Source: Glutamicibacter halophytocola (lineage in GTDB: Bacteria; Actinomycetota; Actinomycetes; Actinomycetales; Micrococcaceae). Taken from it: a stretch of 64,000 bases of DNA. The position numbers were made by a program, and so were the translations under genes. Location: positions 1-64,000 of the forward strand of contig NZ_CP012750.1 in NCBI RefSeq assembly GCF_001302565.1, written 5' to 3'. A model generated the notes under the pieces. The model ran no database searches, was not told the origin of the DNA, and saw only the letters and a program-made list of their open reading frames with translations. Within the stretch, counting starts at the first letter, position 1. The number at the start of each line of letters is the position of its first letter. Positions 13,782 through 21,135 of the stretch are shown piece after piece.

Positions 13782-14651
13782 GTGACGTTACTACTTGCCC
13801 TGGTCGGGATCATTGGAATCTCGGCTTCCGGGCCAATTATTGCCGCGTTCCCTGGTGTTCCGGTGCTGTCCATGGCTTTCTGGCGCAATGGCGCGGCAGC
13901 GGCAGTGCTCAGTGTTCCGGCGCTTCGAAAAAACTCGCGCGTTTATCTGGCTATGACCAAACGCGAATGGGTATTCACGGGCATTGCAGGTCTTGCCTTG
14001 GCGTTGCACTTTGTGTGCTTCATGTACTCGATGAGACTTACCAGCGTCGCTGCCGGCACCGCATTGGTATGTATCCAAGGTGTTTGGATTGCAGTGTTCC
14101 AGGTGATGCGCGGCGTCCAGTACCGCACCAAGGTTTTCATTGGCATGGCCGTCTCGCTTGGCGGCGCCATTCTTATTACCGGATTCGATATGGGCCTGAG
14201 CTCAGAGGCGCTGCTCGGCGACGTGCTGGCCCTGGCCGGCGGTGTGCTGGCGGCGGTTTACACCCTGGCCGGATCAGTAGCTCGGCGGACGATGGCGACA
14301 GCAACCTATGCCTCGAGCTGCTACGCGATTACCGCTCTCGCTCTGCTGCTTCTTTGTTTTGCCACGGGCATGCCGATCTGGGGATTCGATGCCCACGGTT
14401 GGCTGGGCATCATCTTGCTGACCTTATGCGCACAGATCTTTGGGCATACGGCAATGAATCATCTGCTTAACGTGCTTGGACCGCTGACGGTTTCAACACT
14501 GATCCTCTTGGAGATCCCAGGGGCCGCCTTGTTGGCGGCGCTGTTCCTTGGACAGGTGGTTTCCATGGCTACCTATGCCGGTCTTCTGGTGATACTCGTT
14601 GGGCTTGCCCTCGTGATACGAGGACAAGCCCAACCGAAAACTCGTGAGTAA
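13782..14651 (+). CDS. EamA-type DMT superfamily transporter
   Basis: This 289-aa protein is almost entirely hydrophobic and has two repeats of about five helices, as in EamA-domain drug/metabolite transporters. Motifs include the N-terminal SASGPIIAAFPGVPVLSMAFWRN and the second-repeat GALLAALFLGQVVSMATYAG-type region (residues about 240-265). Substrate is unknown; family members export amino acids, metabolites or drugs. The start is GTG at 13782. The last codons overlap an inverted repeat (GTTGGGCTTG near 14599-14608 with CAAGCCCAAC near 14625-14634) that may act as a terminator between this gene and the convergent small membrane-protein gene. Confidence 0.88.
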   Translation: MTLLLALVGIIGISASGPIIAAFPGVPVLSMAFWRNGAAAAVLSVPALRKNSRVYLAMTKREWVFTGIAGLALALHFVCFMYSMRLTSVAAGTALVCIQGVWIAVFQVMRGVQYRTKVFIGMAVSLGGAILITGFDMGLSSEALLGDVLALAGGVLAAVYTLAGSVARRTMATATYASSCYAITALALLLLCFATGMPIWGFDAHGWLGIILLTLCAQIFGHTAMNHLLNVLGPLTVSTLILLEIPGAALLAALFLGQVVSMATYAGLLVILVGLALVIRGQAQPKTRE

Positions 14652-14658
14652 CTAGATT

Positions 14659-14865
14659 TTATTTGTCATCTTCAATGATCTCGCGGATTTCTTCTACGCT
14701 TGCTTCGCGAGACTCGACAGGCTGCTGAGGCTGTGCCGGCGCAGGTTCGTTTTCCCATGGATCCTCAATGGGTTTTGAGGCCTTCCAAACAGCCACCAGC
14801 AGCGCGACGATTCCGGCAATCAAGCCTACGGCTAGTACTTTTCCTACTTTGCTCTTCTTGCTCAT
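14659..14865 (-). CDS. Small single-span membrane protein, function unknown
   Basis: A 68-aa product starts MSKKSKVGKVLAVGLIAGIV: a short basic cytoplasmic end, one transmembrane helix (about residues 9-27), then an acidic, proline-rich tail with KPIEDPWENEP and a C-terminal VEEIREIIEDDK. The start is chosen at the ATG of 14865-14863, preceded on the minus strand by GGAG at proper spacing; an in-frame upstream extension of 15 residues lacks a ribosome site. It lies upstream of and divergent from ppiA. I recognise no named family. The DPW element near the membrane recalls small actinobacterial membrane proteins, but no function follows. Confidence 0.75.
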   Translation of the reverse strand: MSKKSKVGKVLAVGLIAGIVALLVAVWKASKPIEDPWENEPAPAQPQQPVESREASVEEIREIIEDDK

Positions 14866-15036
14866 GCATTGCTCCAGACTGAAACAGGATCTCGCTATCC
14901 GACAGCTCAAGCCTATGCAGTTACAGCGCCACAGGCCAGTGTTAGCCAGGCAGCCATCAGAGATTGTTCTAAATTTTCACTCAACGCGTACGTCAGCATT
15001 TAGCGGCTCACGCCTTGATCATGGAAGAATGTAGGC

Positions 15037-15582
15037 ATGACCGCAAACGCAACTCATAAAGCCACGATTCACACTACTTTGGGCGATATCGTTGTCGATC
15101 TCTTTGGCAACCATGCACCTAAGACCGTAAAGAACTTCGTCGGCCTGTCGACCGGTGAGCAGGAGTGGGTACACCCAGAGACCGGTGACCAAAAGACCAA
15201 CACCCCGCTGTACAGCGGAACCATCTTCCACCGCATCATCTCTGACTTCATGATTCAGGGTGGCGACCCACTGGGCCAGGGCTTCGGCGGTCCGGGCTAC
15301 CAGTTCGATGATGAGATCCACCCAGAACTGAACTTCAACGAGCCATACAAGCTGGCCATGGCCAACGCGGGTATCCGCATGGGCCGTGGAACCAATGGTT
15401 CGCAGTTCTTCATCACCACCGTTCCAACCACCTGGCTGCAGGGCAAGCACACCATCTTCGGTGAAGTTGTCGATGCAGACTCCCGCAAGGTAGTTGACGC
15501 ACTGAACGCTGTAGCAACCGATGGCCGTGACAAGCCACTGGAAGACGTCGTCATCAACTCGGTCGATATCGAGACCCTGTAA
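15037..15582 (+). CDS. ppiA: Cyclophilin-type peptidyl-prolyl cis-trans isomerase
   Basis: This 181-aa cytosolic cyclophilin speeds proline isomerisation during protein folding. The active-site motifs are intact: the FHRIISDFMIQGGD stretch with the catalytic Arg, the GTNGSQFFITT motif, and WLQGKHTIFGEV with the usual Trp and His. No signal peptide is present. The ATG at 15037 is the only good start. Position between gyrA and crgA matches ppiA of mycobacteria and relatives. Confidence 0.97.
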   Translation: MTANATHKATIHTTLGDIVVDLFGNHAPKTVKNFVGLSTGEQEWVHPETGDQKTNTPLYSGTIFHRIISDFMIQGGDPLGQGFGGPGYQFDDEIHPELNFNEPYKLAMANAGIRMGRGTNGSQFFITTVPTTWLQGKHTIFGEVVDADSRKVVDALNAVATDGRDKPLEDVVINSVDIETL

Positions 15583-15602
15583 TTCACCGACGCAATACCG
15601 CG

Positions 15603-15645
15603 AGGCCCCGACGATCCACCCAATGGTGTTGTCGGGGCCTTGAGC
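15603..15645 (+). terminator. Probable terminator after ppiA
   Basis: A 10-bp stem (AGGCCCCGAC at 15603-15612, GTCGGGGCCT at 15631-15640) has an 18-nt loop and no long T run. It separates ppiA from the rhomboid gene. Confidence 0.6.
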
Positions 15646-15680
15646 TTTAAGCACGATCCCACTACACAAGGCAGGTAACG

Positions 15681-16535
15681 ATGTCCTACGGGCAGGTTAA
15701 TCCCCAGGGCCAAGCAACACCGACGTGTTATCGACACCCCCACACGGTGTCCTATGTGTCTTGCAACCGATGCGAGCGTCCAATCTGTCCTGAATGCCAG
15801 GTTTCCGCTCCAGTGGGAGTGCAGTGCGTTGAATGCGTTGCCCAAGCCAATAGAAGCCTCCCCCAGCAGAAAACCGAATTTGGCGGCCGGCTTCGCGCTG
15901 GCGCCCCGGTCATCACCTACGCGGTGATTGGGCTGAACGTCTTCGTCTATATTCTGCAGTGGGTCATTCCGGGATTCACCAATTCATTGGTCCTGGCACC
16001 AGCCATAGCTGCCTATGAGCCGTGGAGATTGATCACGAGCGCCTTCGCGCACTCCATGGGATCATTCCTGCATCTTGGCATGAACATGTACGGCATCTAT
16101 ATCTTCGGCACCTTGCTCGAGCCCAAGCTGGGCAGGCTGCGATTTACATGGCTGTACTTGATTAGCGCTTTCGGTGGATCTCTTGGCATCTTGTTGCTCA
16201 GTGCGCCGTTGAGCGCCACCTTGGGTGCTTCTGGGGCTTTGGCCGGATTGTTCCTCGCTACCTTTGTTGTCTACCGCTCGAATAAGCAGGCGCTGCGGCA
16301 AATGGGCATCATTCTGGTGCTCAACGTTGTCCTGGGCTTTGTTGTTTCCGGAATCTCCTGGCAGGGACACTTGGGCGGAGCGATCACGGGCATTCTTGCC
16401 GCGTGCTGCATCGTATTGATACCGAGAAGTAATCCACAACGAGCCAGAACACAGCTGCTGCTTCTGTCCGGTCTTTCAATACTGCTTTTAGGTGCCGTGT
16501 ATGTCGCAGCACAGTCAGTAAAGTTCACAGGTTAA
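15681..16535 (+). CDS. Rhomboid-family intramembrane serine protease with N-terminal zinc-finger
   Basis: Rhomboids cleave membrane proteins within the bilayer. The 284-aa protein begins with a cysteine/histidine-rich B-box-like zinc finger (residues 16-52, Cys16, His19, Cys28, Cys31, Cys36, Cys39, Cys49, Cys52), followed by about seven hydrophobic segments. The catalytic serine lies in GASGA (Ser184) and the catalytic histidine is His230 in SWQGHLGG; Asn135 in HLGMNMY may help form the oxyanion hole. All catalytic elements are intact. The substrate is unknown. The gene follows ppiA and ends at the DnaA-box-rich gene-free block. Confidence 0.93.
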   Translation: MSYGQVNPQGQATPTCYRHPHTVSYVSCNRCERPICPECQVSAPVGVQCVECVAQANRSLPQQKTEFGGRLRAGAPVITYAVIGLNVFVYILQWVIPGFTNSLVLAPAIAAYEPWRLITSAFAHSMGSFLHLGMNMYGIYIFGTLLEPKLGRLRFTWLYLISAFGGSLGILLLSAPLSATLGASGALAGLFLATFVVYRSNKQALRQMGIILVLNVVLGFVVSGISWQGHLGGAITGILAACCIVLIPRSNPQRARTQLLLLSGLSILLLGAVYVAAQSVKFTG

Positions 16536-17020
16536 TCGTTCGAAAACGGCTCTTGTCGTTATCCACACAGATTATCCACACTGTTAATAACTTACATCTG
16601 TGTAACTTGCTGGCTCATGGAGTTATTAACAGGCCTGACAGCCCGGGAAATCAAGGGTATTCCAGCAATGTTGCCCAATACTCACAACCTTGTCCCCAGT
16701 TGTGGATAACTTTTAAACAACCCCTGTAGATAGCGCATATACGAACCGGTAGCTTGTTAATAACTGCGGATTCGAAAGTTTAACCGATAGCCACTGGAAT
16801 GTTGACGGCAGGAGGATAATGACCCTTATCCACAGCTGGAATCCACAATGTTAATAACTTACACGCTTGTCATTTGATAACTCCAAACAACATTTGACCT
16901 GATGTTTCACGAAAACATCCTCAACCTGCCAATTGATATCCCCACCTGTGGATAAGTTTGTGAACAACTGTTTGTAAAACTTGTGCACAACCCGTGTGGA
17001 TAACACCCCGCACTTGTGGA
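16536..17020. other. AT-rich DnaA-box cluster away from dnaA
   Basis: This stretch has no gene. It holds six perfect DnaA boxes (TTATCCACA or complement): 16559-16567 (+), 16572-16580 (+), 16701-16709 (-), 16826-16834 (+), 16947-16955 (-) and 16995-17003 (-). A one-mismatch box at 17015-17023 overlaps the lysE stop codon. Four GTTAATAAC elements (16583-16591, 16622-16630 reversed, 16756-16764, 16850-16858) match the element at 2001-2009 in the dnaA-dnaN interval. A 19-bp palindrome GATGTTT-N5-AAACATC lies at 16901-16919. It may titrate DnaA, modulate initiation or be part of an extended origin; the role is inferred. Confidence 0.8.
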
Positions 17021-17638
17021 TTACGTGGTGAAAACTGGCCAGATCAACAGGGCTGCGAAGACCATCATCAATATGCCGATGATGAAATCAAGAACCTGCC
17101 ATGCCTTGGGCCTGGCGAAAACCGGGGCGAGGAACCGAGCCGCATAGGCCAGCGCAAAAAACCAGAGGAAGCTTGCAGCGATAGCTCCAAAAGCAAACCA
17201 GCCAGAGCCGGAGCCTTGTGCAACGGCAACGGAACCCAGCAGCAGGACCGTGTCGATATACACGTGTGGATTGAGCCAGGTGAGTGCCAGCGTGGTTCCG
17301 ATGGCCGACAGCACGGTTGTTGCCTGTGCGCGGCCGGAGATTTTGAGGGAATCGGGCTTAACCGCTCTGCGGAAGGCGAACAGAGCATAGCTCGCAAGAA
17401 ATATGAAACCGCCGAATCTAGCGACGACCAGCAGCCAGGGAACGCGTTCAACCAGGACGCCCATGCCGTTAACACCAGCGAATATCAGGGCAGCGTCCGA
17501 CAGGGAGCAGATAAGGGCAGTGATGAAGACATGTTCTTTCCGGATGCCCTGGCGAAGCACGAAGGCATTTTGCGCACCGATTGCCACAATCAGCGATAAG
17601 CCGGTGGTGAGTCCGAAGAAAAAAGAAGTTGCGGTCAT
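17021..17638 (-). CDS. lysE: LysE/ArgO-family amino acid exporter
   Basis: This 205-aa membrane protein exports basic amino acids (lysine/arginine type). It has six hydrophobic segments and family motifs: GLSLIVAIGAQNAFVLRQGI near the N-terminus, and TLALTWLNPHVYIDTVLLLGS in the middle (the conserved NPH element). The ATG at 17638 is divergent from a LysR regulator, the classic lysE-lysG/argO-argP arrangement, so expression is probably induced by that regulator when lysine or arginine accumulates. Its stop codon overlaps the last DnaA-box-like sequence of the adjoining cluster. Confidence 0.93.
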   Translation of the reverse strand: MTATSFFFGLTTGLSLIVAIGAQNAFVLRQGIRKEHVFITALICSLSDAALIFAGVNGMGVLVERVPWLLVVARFGGFIFLASYALFAFRRAVKPDSLKISGRAQATTVLSAIGTTLALTWLNPHVYIDTVLLLGSVAVAQGSGSGWFAFGAIAASFLWFFALAYAARFLAPVFARPKAWQVLDFIIGILMMVFAALLIWPVFTT

Positions 17639-17708
17639 GGGAAAACCGTATGAGATTCAATGACATTAGTCGAACTTAACTTTCTGAATCTAGATTAGAG
17701 TTCCTAAT

Positions 17709-18593
17709 GTGAATATCGACGTTGAACATCTCGAGACCCTTCTGGCCATCGTTGATGCTGGAAGCTTTGACGACGCATCCATAGATTTGGGGATTACTCC
17801 TTCTGCTGTCAGCCAGCGGATCAAGGCCCTTGAAAATCGAGTTGGCGCAATTCTTGTCGTCAGGAGCCGCCCAGTCGTTCCGACCGAACAGGGATATAAG
17901 GTGCTGCGCTACGCGCGGCAAATGTCGCTGCTCAGCACAGAATTTGCCCGCGAACTGTCGGCAGGCAAACCTCTGTCCATAGCCCTCGGGGTTAATTCCG
18001 ACTCGCTGTCCACATGGTTTGGCCCGATCTTCGAAGAGCTGGCCGAGATTGACGATTTATCGATAGAGATTCTTCGCGCCGATGAGAATAGGGGACTGGA
18101 ACTTCTGCGCACCGGTCGAGTCAGCGCAGTCGTCACAGCAACGGCCGAAGCCCTGCAAGGATGCGTCAGCAAAAAACTCGGCGCTATGCGCTATCGGGCA
18201 GCAGCTTCACCGCGCATCATCGACCGGTATCTGTCCCAAAGAGCCCCCGAACAACTGGTGAAAACCCCAATGGTGGTTTTTGACCGCGAGGACCCGCTGC
18301 AATATGCCATGCTCGAGCGGGCCGCTGGTACAGGAAGCCGTCCAACGGCCGCGGTGCACCATATTCCAGATTCTCTAAAATATGTCAGCGCCATCGAAGC
18401 GGGCATGGGATGGGGGATGATTCCGGAATTGCAGTTGCCGCAGGCTGCCGGGGTCCAGGTACTACACGAGCAATGGTTCGCGGATGTTCCTCTGTATTTA
18501 CAGCGTTGGGCCGTTGACTCCGACTTGCTCAACAATATCGATGGCATTCTGGTCACTGCGGCCCGTCATAGCGGCCTGCATTTGATAGCCTGA
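17709..18593 (+). CDS. lysG: LysR-family regulator of lysE (LysG/ArgP type)
   Basis: A 294-aa LysR-type regulator: an N-terminal winged HTH (residues about 5-62, with HLETLLAIVDAGSFDDASIDLGITPSAVSQ split over helix and recognition helix) and a C-terminal effector domain. LysG/ArgP proteins start in this manner (MNIDVEHLETL) and activate a divergent lysE/argO gene with lysine or arginine as co-inducer, as the arrangement here implies. The start is GTG at 17709. The 70-bp interval 17639-17708 must hold both promoters and the regulator's site; no single T-N11-A box could be singled out. Confidence 0.92.
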   Translation: MNIDVEHLETLLAIVDAGSFDDASIDLGITPSAVSQRIKALENRVGAILVVRSRPVVPTEQGYKVLRYARQMSLLSTEFARELSAGKPLSIALGVNSDSLSTWFGPIFEELAEIDDLSIEILRADENRGLELLRTGRVSAVVTATAEALQGCVSKKLGAMRYRAAASPRIIDRYLSQRAPEQLVKTPMVVFDREDPLQYAMLERAAGTGSRPTAAVHHIPDSLKYVSAIEAGMGWGMIPELQLPQAAGVQVLHEQWFADVPLYLQRWAVDSDLLNNIDGILVTAARHSGLHLIA

Positions 18594-18621
18594 GCTTGTT
18601 GCAGGCCATGAATGCCTGAAC

Positions 18622-18677
18622 CCGGACGAGGGAGCCGTACCCGGAGCGCGACAAGACGGCCAGAGGGGAAATCTGGC
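18622..18677 (+). promoter_or_regulatory. Guanidine-III riboswitch with ribosome-site hairpin
   Basis: The segment 18622-18660 matches the compact guanidine-III (ykkC-III) aptamer: CCGGACGAGG at 18622-18631, GCCGTACCCGG at 18634-18644 and GACAAGACGGC at 18650-18660. The P1 pairing is CCGG (18622-18625) with CCGG (18641-18644); the pseudoknot pairing is GCCGT (18634-18638) with ACGGC (18656-18660). A second possible hairpin, GCCAGA (18659-18664) with TCTGGC (18672-18677), puts the GAGGGG ribosome site in its stem and loop and shares two bases with the pseudoknot, so the two folds compete. This fits translational induction by guanidinium. Confidence 0.93.
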
Positions 18678-18995
18678 ATGTACTGGATCGTACTTATAAT
18701 TTCTGGCGTTTTCGAGGCCGTGTGGGCTGTAGCTTTGGGGATGAGCGATGGGCTCTCAAAGGTCGTTCCCACCATCATCTTCATTGCTGGGCTGATCGTA
18801 TCAATGGCCGGTCTGGCCTACGCGATGAAGGAAATTCCGGTGGGTACCGCCTACGCGATATGGGTGGGAATCGGAGCCTCGCTCGCAGTGATCTACTCCA
18901 TGGCCACGGGCCAAGAAGCTTTCTCGCTTCTGAAGGCGGTCTTCATCCTGGGGCTTGTTGGCTGCGTTATTGGCCTCAAGGCCGTTAGCCACTAG
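18678..18995 (+). CDS. gdx: SMR-family guanidinium exporter (Gdx/SugE type)
   Basis: Gdx exports guanidinium in exchange for protons. The 105-aa, four-helix protein has the SMR glutamate E13 and the residues typical of the Gdx/SugE branch: W16 (FEAVWAVALG), S42, Y59 and W62 (GTAYAIWVGIGAS). The start is the ATG at 18678, after a GAGGGG ribosome site; a longer in-frame reading would translate the riboswitch and is rejected. The upstream guanidine-III riboswitch supports guanidinium rather than a quaternary ammonium drug as substrate. Only one SMR gene is present, consistent with a homodimeric, dual-topology transporter. Confidence 0.95.
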   Translation: MYWIVLIISGVFEAVWAVALGMSDGLSKVVPTIIFIAGLIVSMAGLAYAMKEIPVGTAYAIWVGIGASLAVIYSMATGQEAFSLLKAVFILGLVGCVIGLKAVSH

Positions 18996-19016
18996 GGAAA
19001 AATCCCTTAAATAAAA

Positions 19017-19043
19017 TTCGCCGGCCCCTTCGGGGCCGGCGAA
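19017..19043. terminator. Terminator between gdx and crgA
   Basis: A perfect 12-bp stem (TTCGCCGGCCCC at 19017-19028 with GGGGCCGGCGAA at 19032-19043) has a 3-nt loop. The T-rich side faces the minus strand, so it suits crgA best, but it can serve both convergent genes. Confidence 0.88.
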
Positions 19044-19047
19044 CGTG

Positions 19048-19305
19048 CTATTTCCAGCCTGTTGTCATGAAGAATCCGACCATCGCGATGCCGAAGCCGA
19101 TTACGATGTTCCAGCCGCCAATGTTGGGGATTGGAAATAGGGTCTGGGAAATGTAGTAGACGATGATCCAGAGCAGGCCTATGAGCATGAGGCCAAACAT
19201 GACCGGCTTGTACCAGCCCGGCATTGGCTTATCGATAGCGTGGGCGCTTTGGCGCTCGGCTCGGGCCTGCGTTGTGTTCTTGCGTCGTGGTTTTGACTCC
19301 GGCAC
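19048..19305 (-). CDS. crgA: Cell division protein CrgA
   Basis: CrgA is a small septal membrane protein of actinobacteria that recruits peptidoglycan-synthesis proteins to the divisome. The 85-aa product has a basic N-terminus (about residues 1-28) and two transmembrane helices (about 33-52 and 62-82) joined by the loop SQTLFPIPNIGGWN, the family pattern. The start is GTG at 19305, after GAGGGAG on the minus strand. It sits beside the sortase-pabA-pknB block exactly as in mycobacteria and streptomycetes. The 19306-19526 interval separates it from the divergent sortase gene and shows no gene. Confidence 0.96.
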   Translation of the reverse strand: MPESKPRRKNTTQARAERQSAHAIDKPMPGWYKPVMFGLMLIGLLWIIVYYISQTLFPIPNIGGWNIVIGFGIAMVGFFMTTGWK

Positions 19306-19526
19306 TCGAATGCTCCCTCGGCTTCATCTGCTTAATGTAGTAAATGTGGGAGACATTAACGTCTTCCCGGTAGGCTTGGGTACAAGAATGCTGAGAACTG
19401 CTTGCTGCATTCCTACGTAGCTTCCATACTAGCCGCAACCCGTGAGAACTCCGGGGTTTTGGCCCGCATCAGCACGCGTGCAGTGACAGATCGTTATATA
19501 CGAATGCCCTAAGGAGCTTGAGAGCT

Positions 19527-20303
19527 GTGAACAGATCCGCCACAGTGCAAGGCCGACGCATGGAACGCCGGCCTCGGTCTGCGGGAAACGTTGTTGTTGG
19601 ATTCCTCGGCGAGCTGTTCATTACCTTGGGCATCATCTTGATGCTCTACGTAGCGTGGGAACTGTGGTGGACCAATATCGACTCCGCCCAAGCGCAGCAG
19701 CAGGCAACCCAGGGGCTGGTGCAGGAACTCGGCGATGTCGTGATCCCTGATTCTGAAGATCCGGCGGACGATGAAAAAGACTACGGTCCAGCACCTGTGA
19801 CAGAAATTGCGCCGGGGGAGACCTTCGGGATCATGTACTTCCCGCGTTTTGGCAGCCATGGATCGCATCACCCCGTGACCGACGGCGTTGAGGATCGGGT
19901 GATCGACAATCTGGGCATTGGGCATTACCCGTCAACCCAGCAGCCAGGAGAGCTGGGCAACTTTGCGGTTGCCGCCCACCGCCAAACCCACGGACAGGTT
20001 TTCTGGGACATCGACAAGCTCCAAAAGGGCGACAAGATCTATCTGCAAACGGCCGAGGGGTATTACACCTACACCTGGTATGCCACTGAGATCGTCGCTC
20101 CTTCCAACGGCGACGTCCTCCTGCCGACGCCGCATCAATGGGGAGTAGAGCCAACTAAATCGATCCTGACCATGACCACCTGCCACCCGAAGTACACAAC
20201 CCAGCAGCGGATGATCGCATACTCCGAGCTGACGGATTGGCGGCCCTTGGATGCCGGCCCGCCCAAGGAAATCCGCGACATGGTTATCGACGCAACGAGC
20301 TAG
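19527..20303 (+). CDS. srtE: Class E sortase
   Basis: Class E sortases attach LAxTG-type proteins to peptidoglycan in high-GC Gram-positives. The 258-aa protein has an N-terminal signal anchor (about residues 22-45), then the sortase domain with the catalytic His in AAHRQTHG, the catalytic Cys in TMTTCHPKY and the Arg in QQRMIAY. The start is the GTG at 19527, with AAGGAG at 19511-19516; an in-frame TTG at 19518 lies too close to the ribosome site. It leads a unit with the 56-aa membrane protein and pabA/trpG. No sortase substrate gene was seen in the window. Confidence 0.93.
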   Translation: MNRSATVQGRRMERRPRSAGNVVVGFLGELFITLGIILMLYVAWELWWTNIDSAQAQQQATQGLVQELGDVVIPDSEDPADDEKDYGPAPVTEIAPGETFGIMYFPRFGSHGSHHPVTDGVEDRVIDNLGIGHYPSTQQPGELGNFAVAAHRQTHGQVFWDIDKLQKGDKIYLQTAEGYYTYTWYATEIVAPSNGDVLLPTPHQWGVEPTKSILTMTTCHPKYTTQQRMIAYSELTDWRPLDAGPPKEIRDMVIDATS

Positions 20304-20312
20304 GAGGAATAA

Positions 20313-20483
20313 ATGTACGCCTGGATTTTCAGAAACCTTCCCGGCCCCCTGTGGCTTCGCATTTTTGAAGCATTGATTCTCATTGCCGCCATCGTGCTAT
20401 TACTGATGGTGTACGTTTTCCCTTGGCTGAACCAGTACATCAGCCCCTTTACCGATTCAACGATTGGCCAGAGTACCTCGTGA
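20313..20483 (+). CDS. Conserved-position small membrane protein (56 aa)
   Basis: This short gene encodes 56 residues starting MYAWIFRNLPGPLWLRIFEA, with one strong transmembrane helix (about residues 18-38) and a short tail PWLNQYISPFTDSTIGQSTS. A perfect TAGGAGG-type ribosome site precedes the ATG at 20313 by a few bases. It starts 10 bp after the sortase stop and its TGA overlaps the GTG of the next gene (GTGA), so it is part of one translationally coupled unit. Small membrane proteins sit at this place in related actinobacteria. The function is unknown; sortase or divisome partnership is only suggested by context. Confidence 0.85.
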   Translation: MYAWIFRNLPGPLWLRIFEALILIAAIVLLLMVYVFPWLNQYISPFTDSTIGQSTS

Positions 20484-21124
20484 GCAGCACCAAGATTTTA
20501 GTGATCGACAATTACGACAGCTTTGTCTATACCCTTGTGGGCTATCTCCAGGAATTGGGCGCCGAGACCACTGTTCATCGCAACGATGACTTGACCGTCC
20601 AGGAAGCCATCGAGCTGGCTTCCGAATACGACGGCGTATTGATTTCACCAGGCCCCGGGGATCCCGCCGGCGCCGGTGTCAGCATTGATCTGATCAAGTG
20701 GTGCGGACAGCAGAGCAAGCCGATGCTGGGCGTCTGCCTTGGGCACCAGGCGTTGGCCGAGGCCTATGGCGGAACGGTGACCCATGCTGAAGAACTGATG
20801 CATGGCAAGACCTCGCTGGTTAATCACGAGGGCCACCCGGTGTTCAACAACGTTGCCAATCCGTTCACCGCGACCCGGTACCATTCCTTGGCCGCAGTGC
20901 GCGAGAGCATCCCGGAAGAGCTGGAAATCATTGCCCAGACGGCTGGGGGAGTCATCATGGCCCTGGCCCACCGGGAAGCCCCGCTGTGGGGCTTGCAGTA
21001 CCACCCGGAGTCGGTCTTGACCGAGCAGGGGTATCAGATGCTGGGCAACTGGTTGGAATTCCTGGGCTTGCAGGGGGCCGCCGCGAAGGCAGCCACCCTG
21101 AGCCCGCTTTTTAGCGGCGAATAA
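20480..21124 (+). CDS. pabA: Glutamine amidotransferase, aminodeoxychorismate/anthranilate synthase component II
   Basis: This 214-aa class I glutamine amidotransferase supplies ammonia to chorismate for p-aminobenzoate (folate) or anthranilate (tryptophan) synthesis. The catalytic triad is visible: Cys in MLGVCLGHQAL, and His-Glu in LQYHPESVLT. It begins with the family's ILVIDNYDSFVYTL. The GTG at 20480, overlapping the stop of the small membrane protein, is preferred to an upstream in-frame ATG at 20423 that would run through that gene. No component I gene is nearby, so pabA and trpG cannot be told apart; the same gene beside pknB is called trpG in mycobacteria. Confidence 0.93.
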   Translation: MSSTKILVIDNYDSFVYTLVGYLQELGAETTVHRNDDLTVQEAIELASEYDGVLISPGPGDPAGAGVSIDLIKWCGQQSKPMLGVCLGHQALAEAYGGTVTHAEELMHGKTSLVNHEGHPVFNNVANPFTATRYHSLAAVRESIPEELEIIAQTAGGVIMALAHREAPLWGLQYHPESVLTEQGYQMLGNWLEFLGLQGAAAKAATLSPLFSGE

Positions 21125-21135
21125 GCGACCGCTGA

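Noticed and set aside
16536..17020. DnaA-box block at 16.5 kb as the sole chromosomal origin
   Set aside because: The cluster is stronger in perfect boxes, but dnaA-dnaN is the canonical actinobacterial origin place and also has boxes. Gene direction (dnaA to the rhomboid gene on plus, pkn operon on minus) does not favour an origin at 16.5 kb. It is kept as a finding, not as an origin call.
18612..18677. Upstream in-frame extension of the SMR exporter gene
   Set aside because: The added 22 residues are basic and unlike any SMR N-terminus, and the DNA is a guanidine-III riboswitch with the real ribosome site after it.
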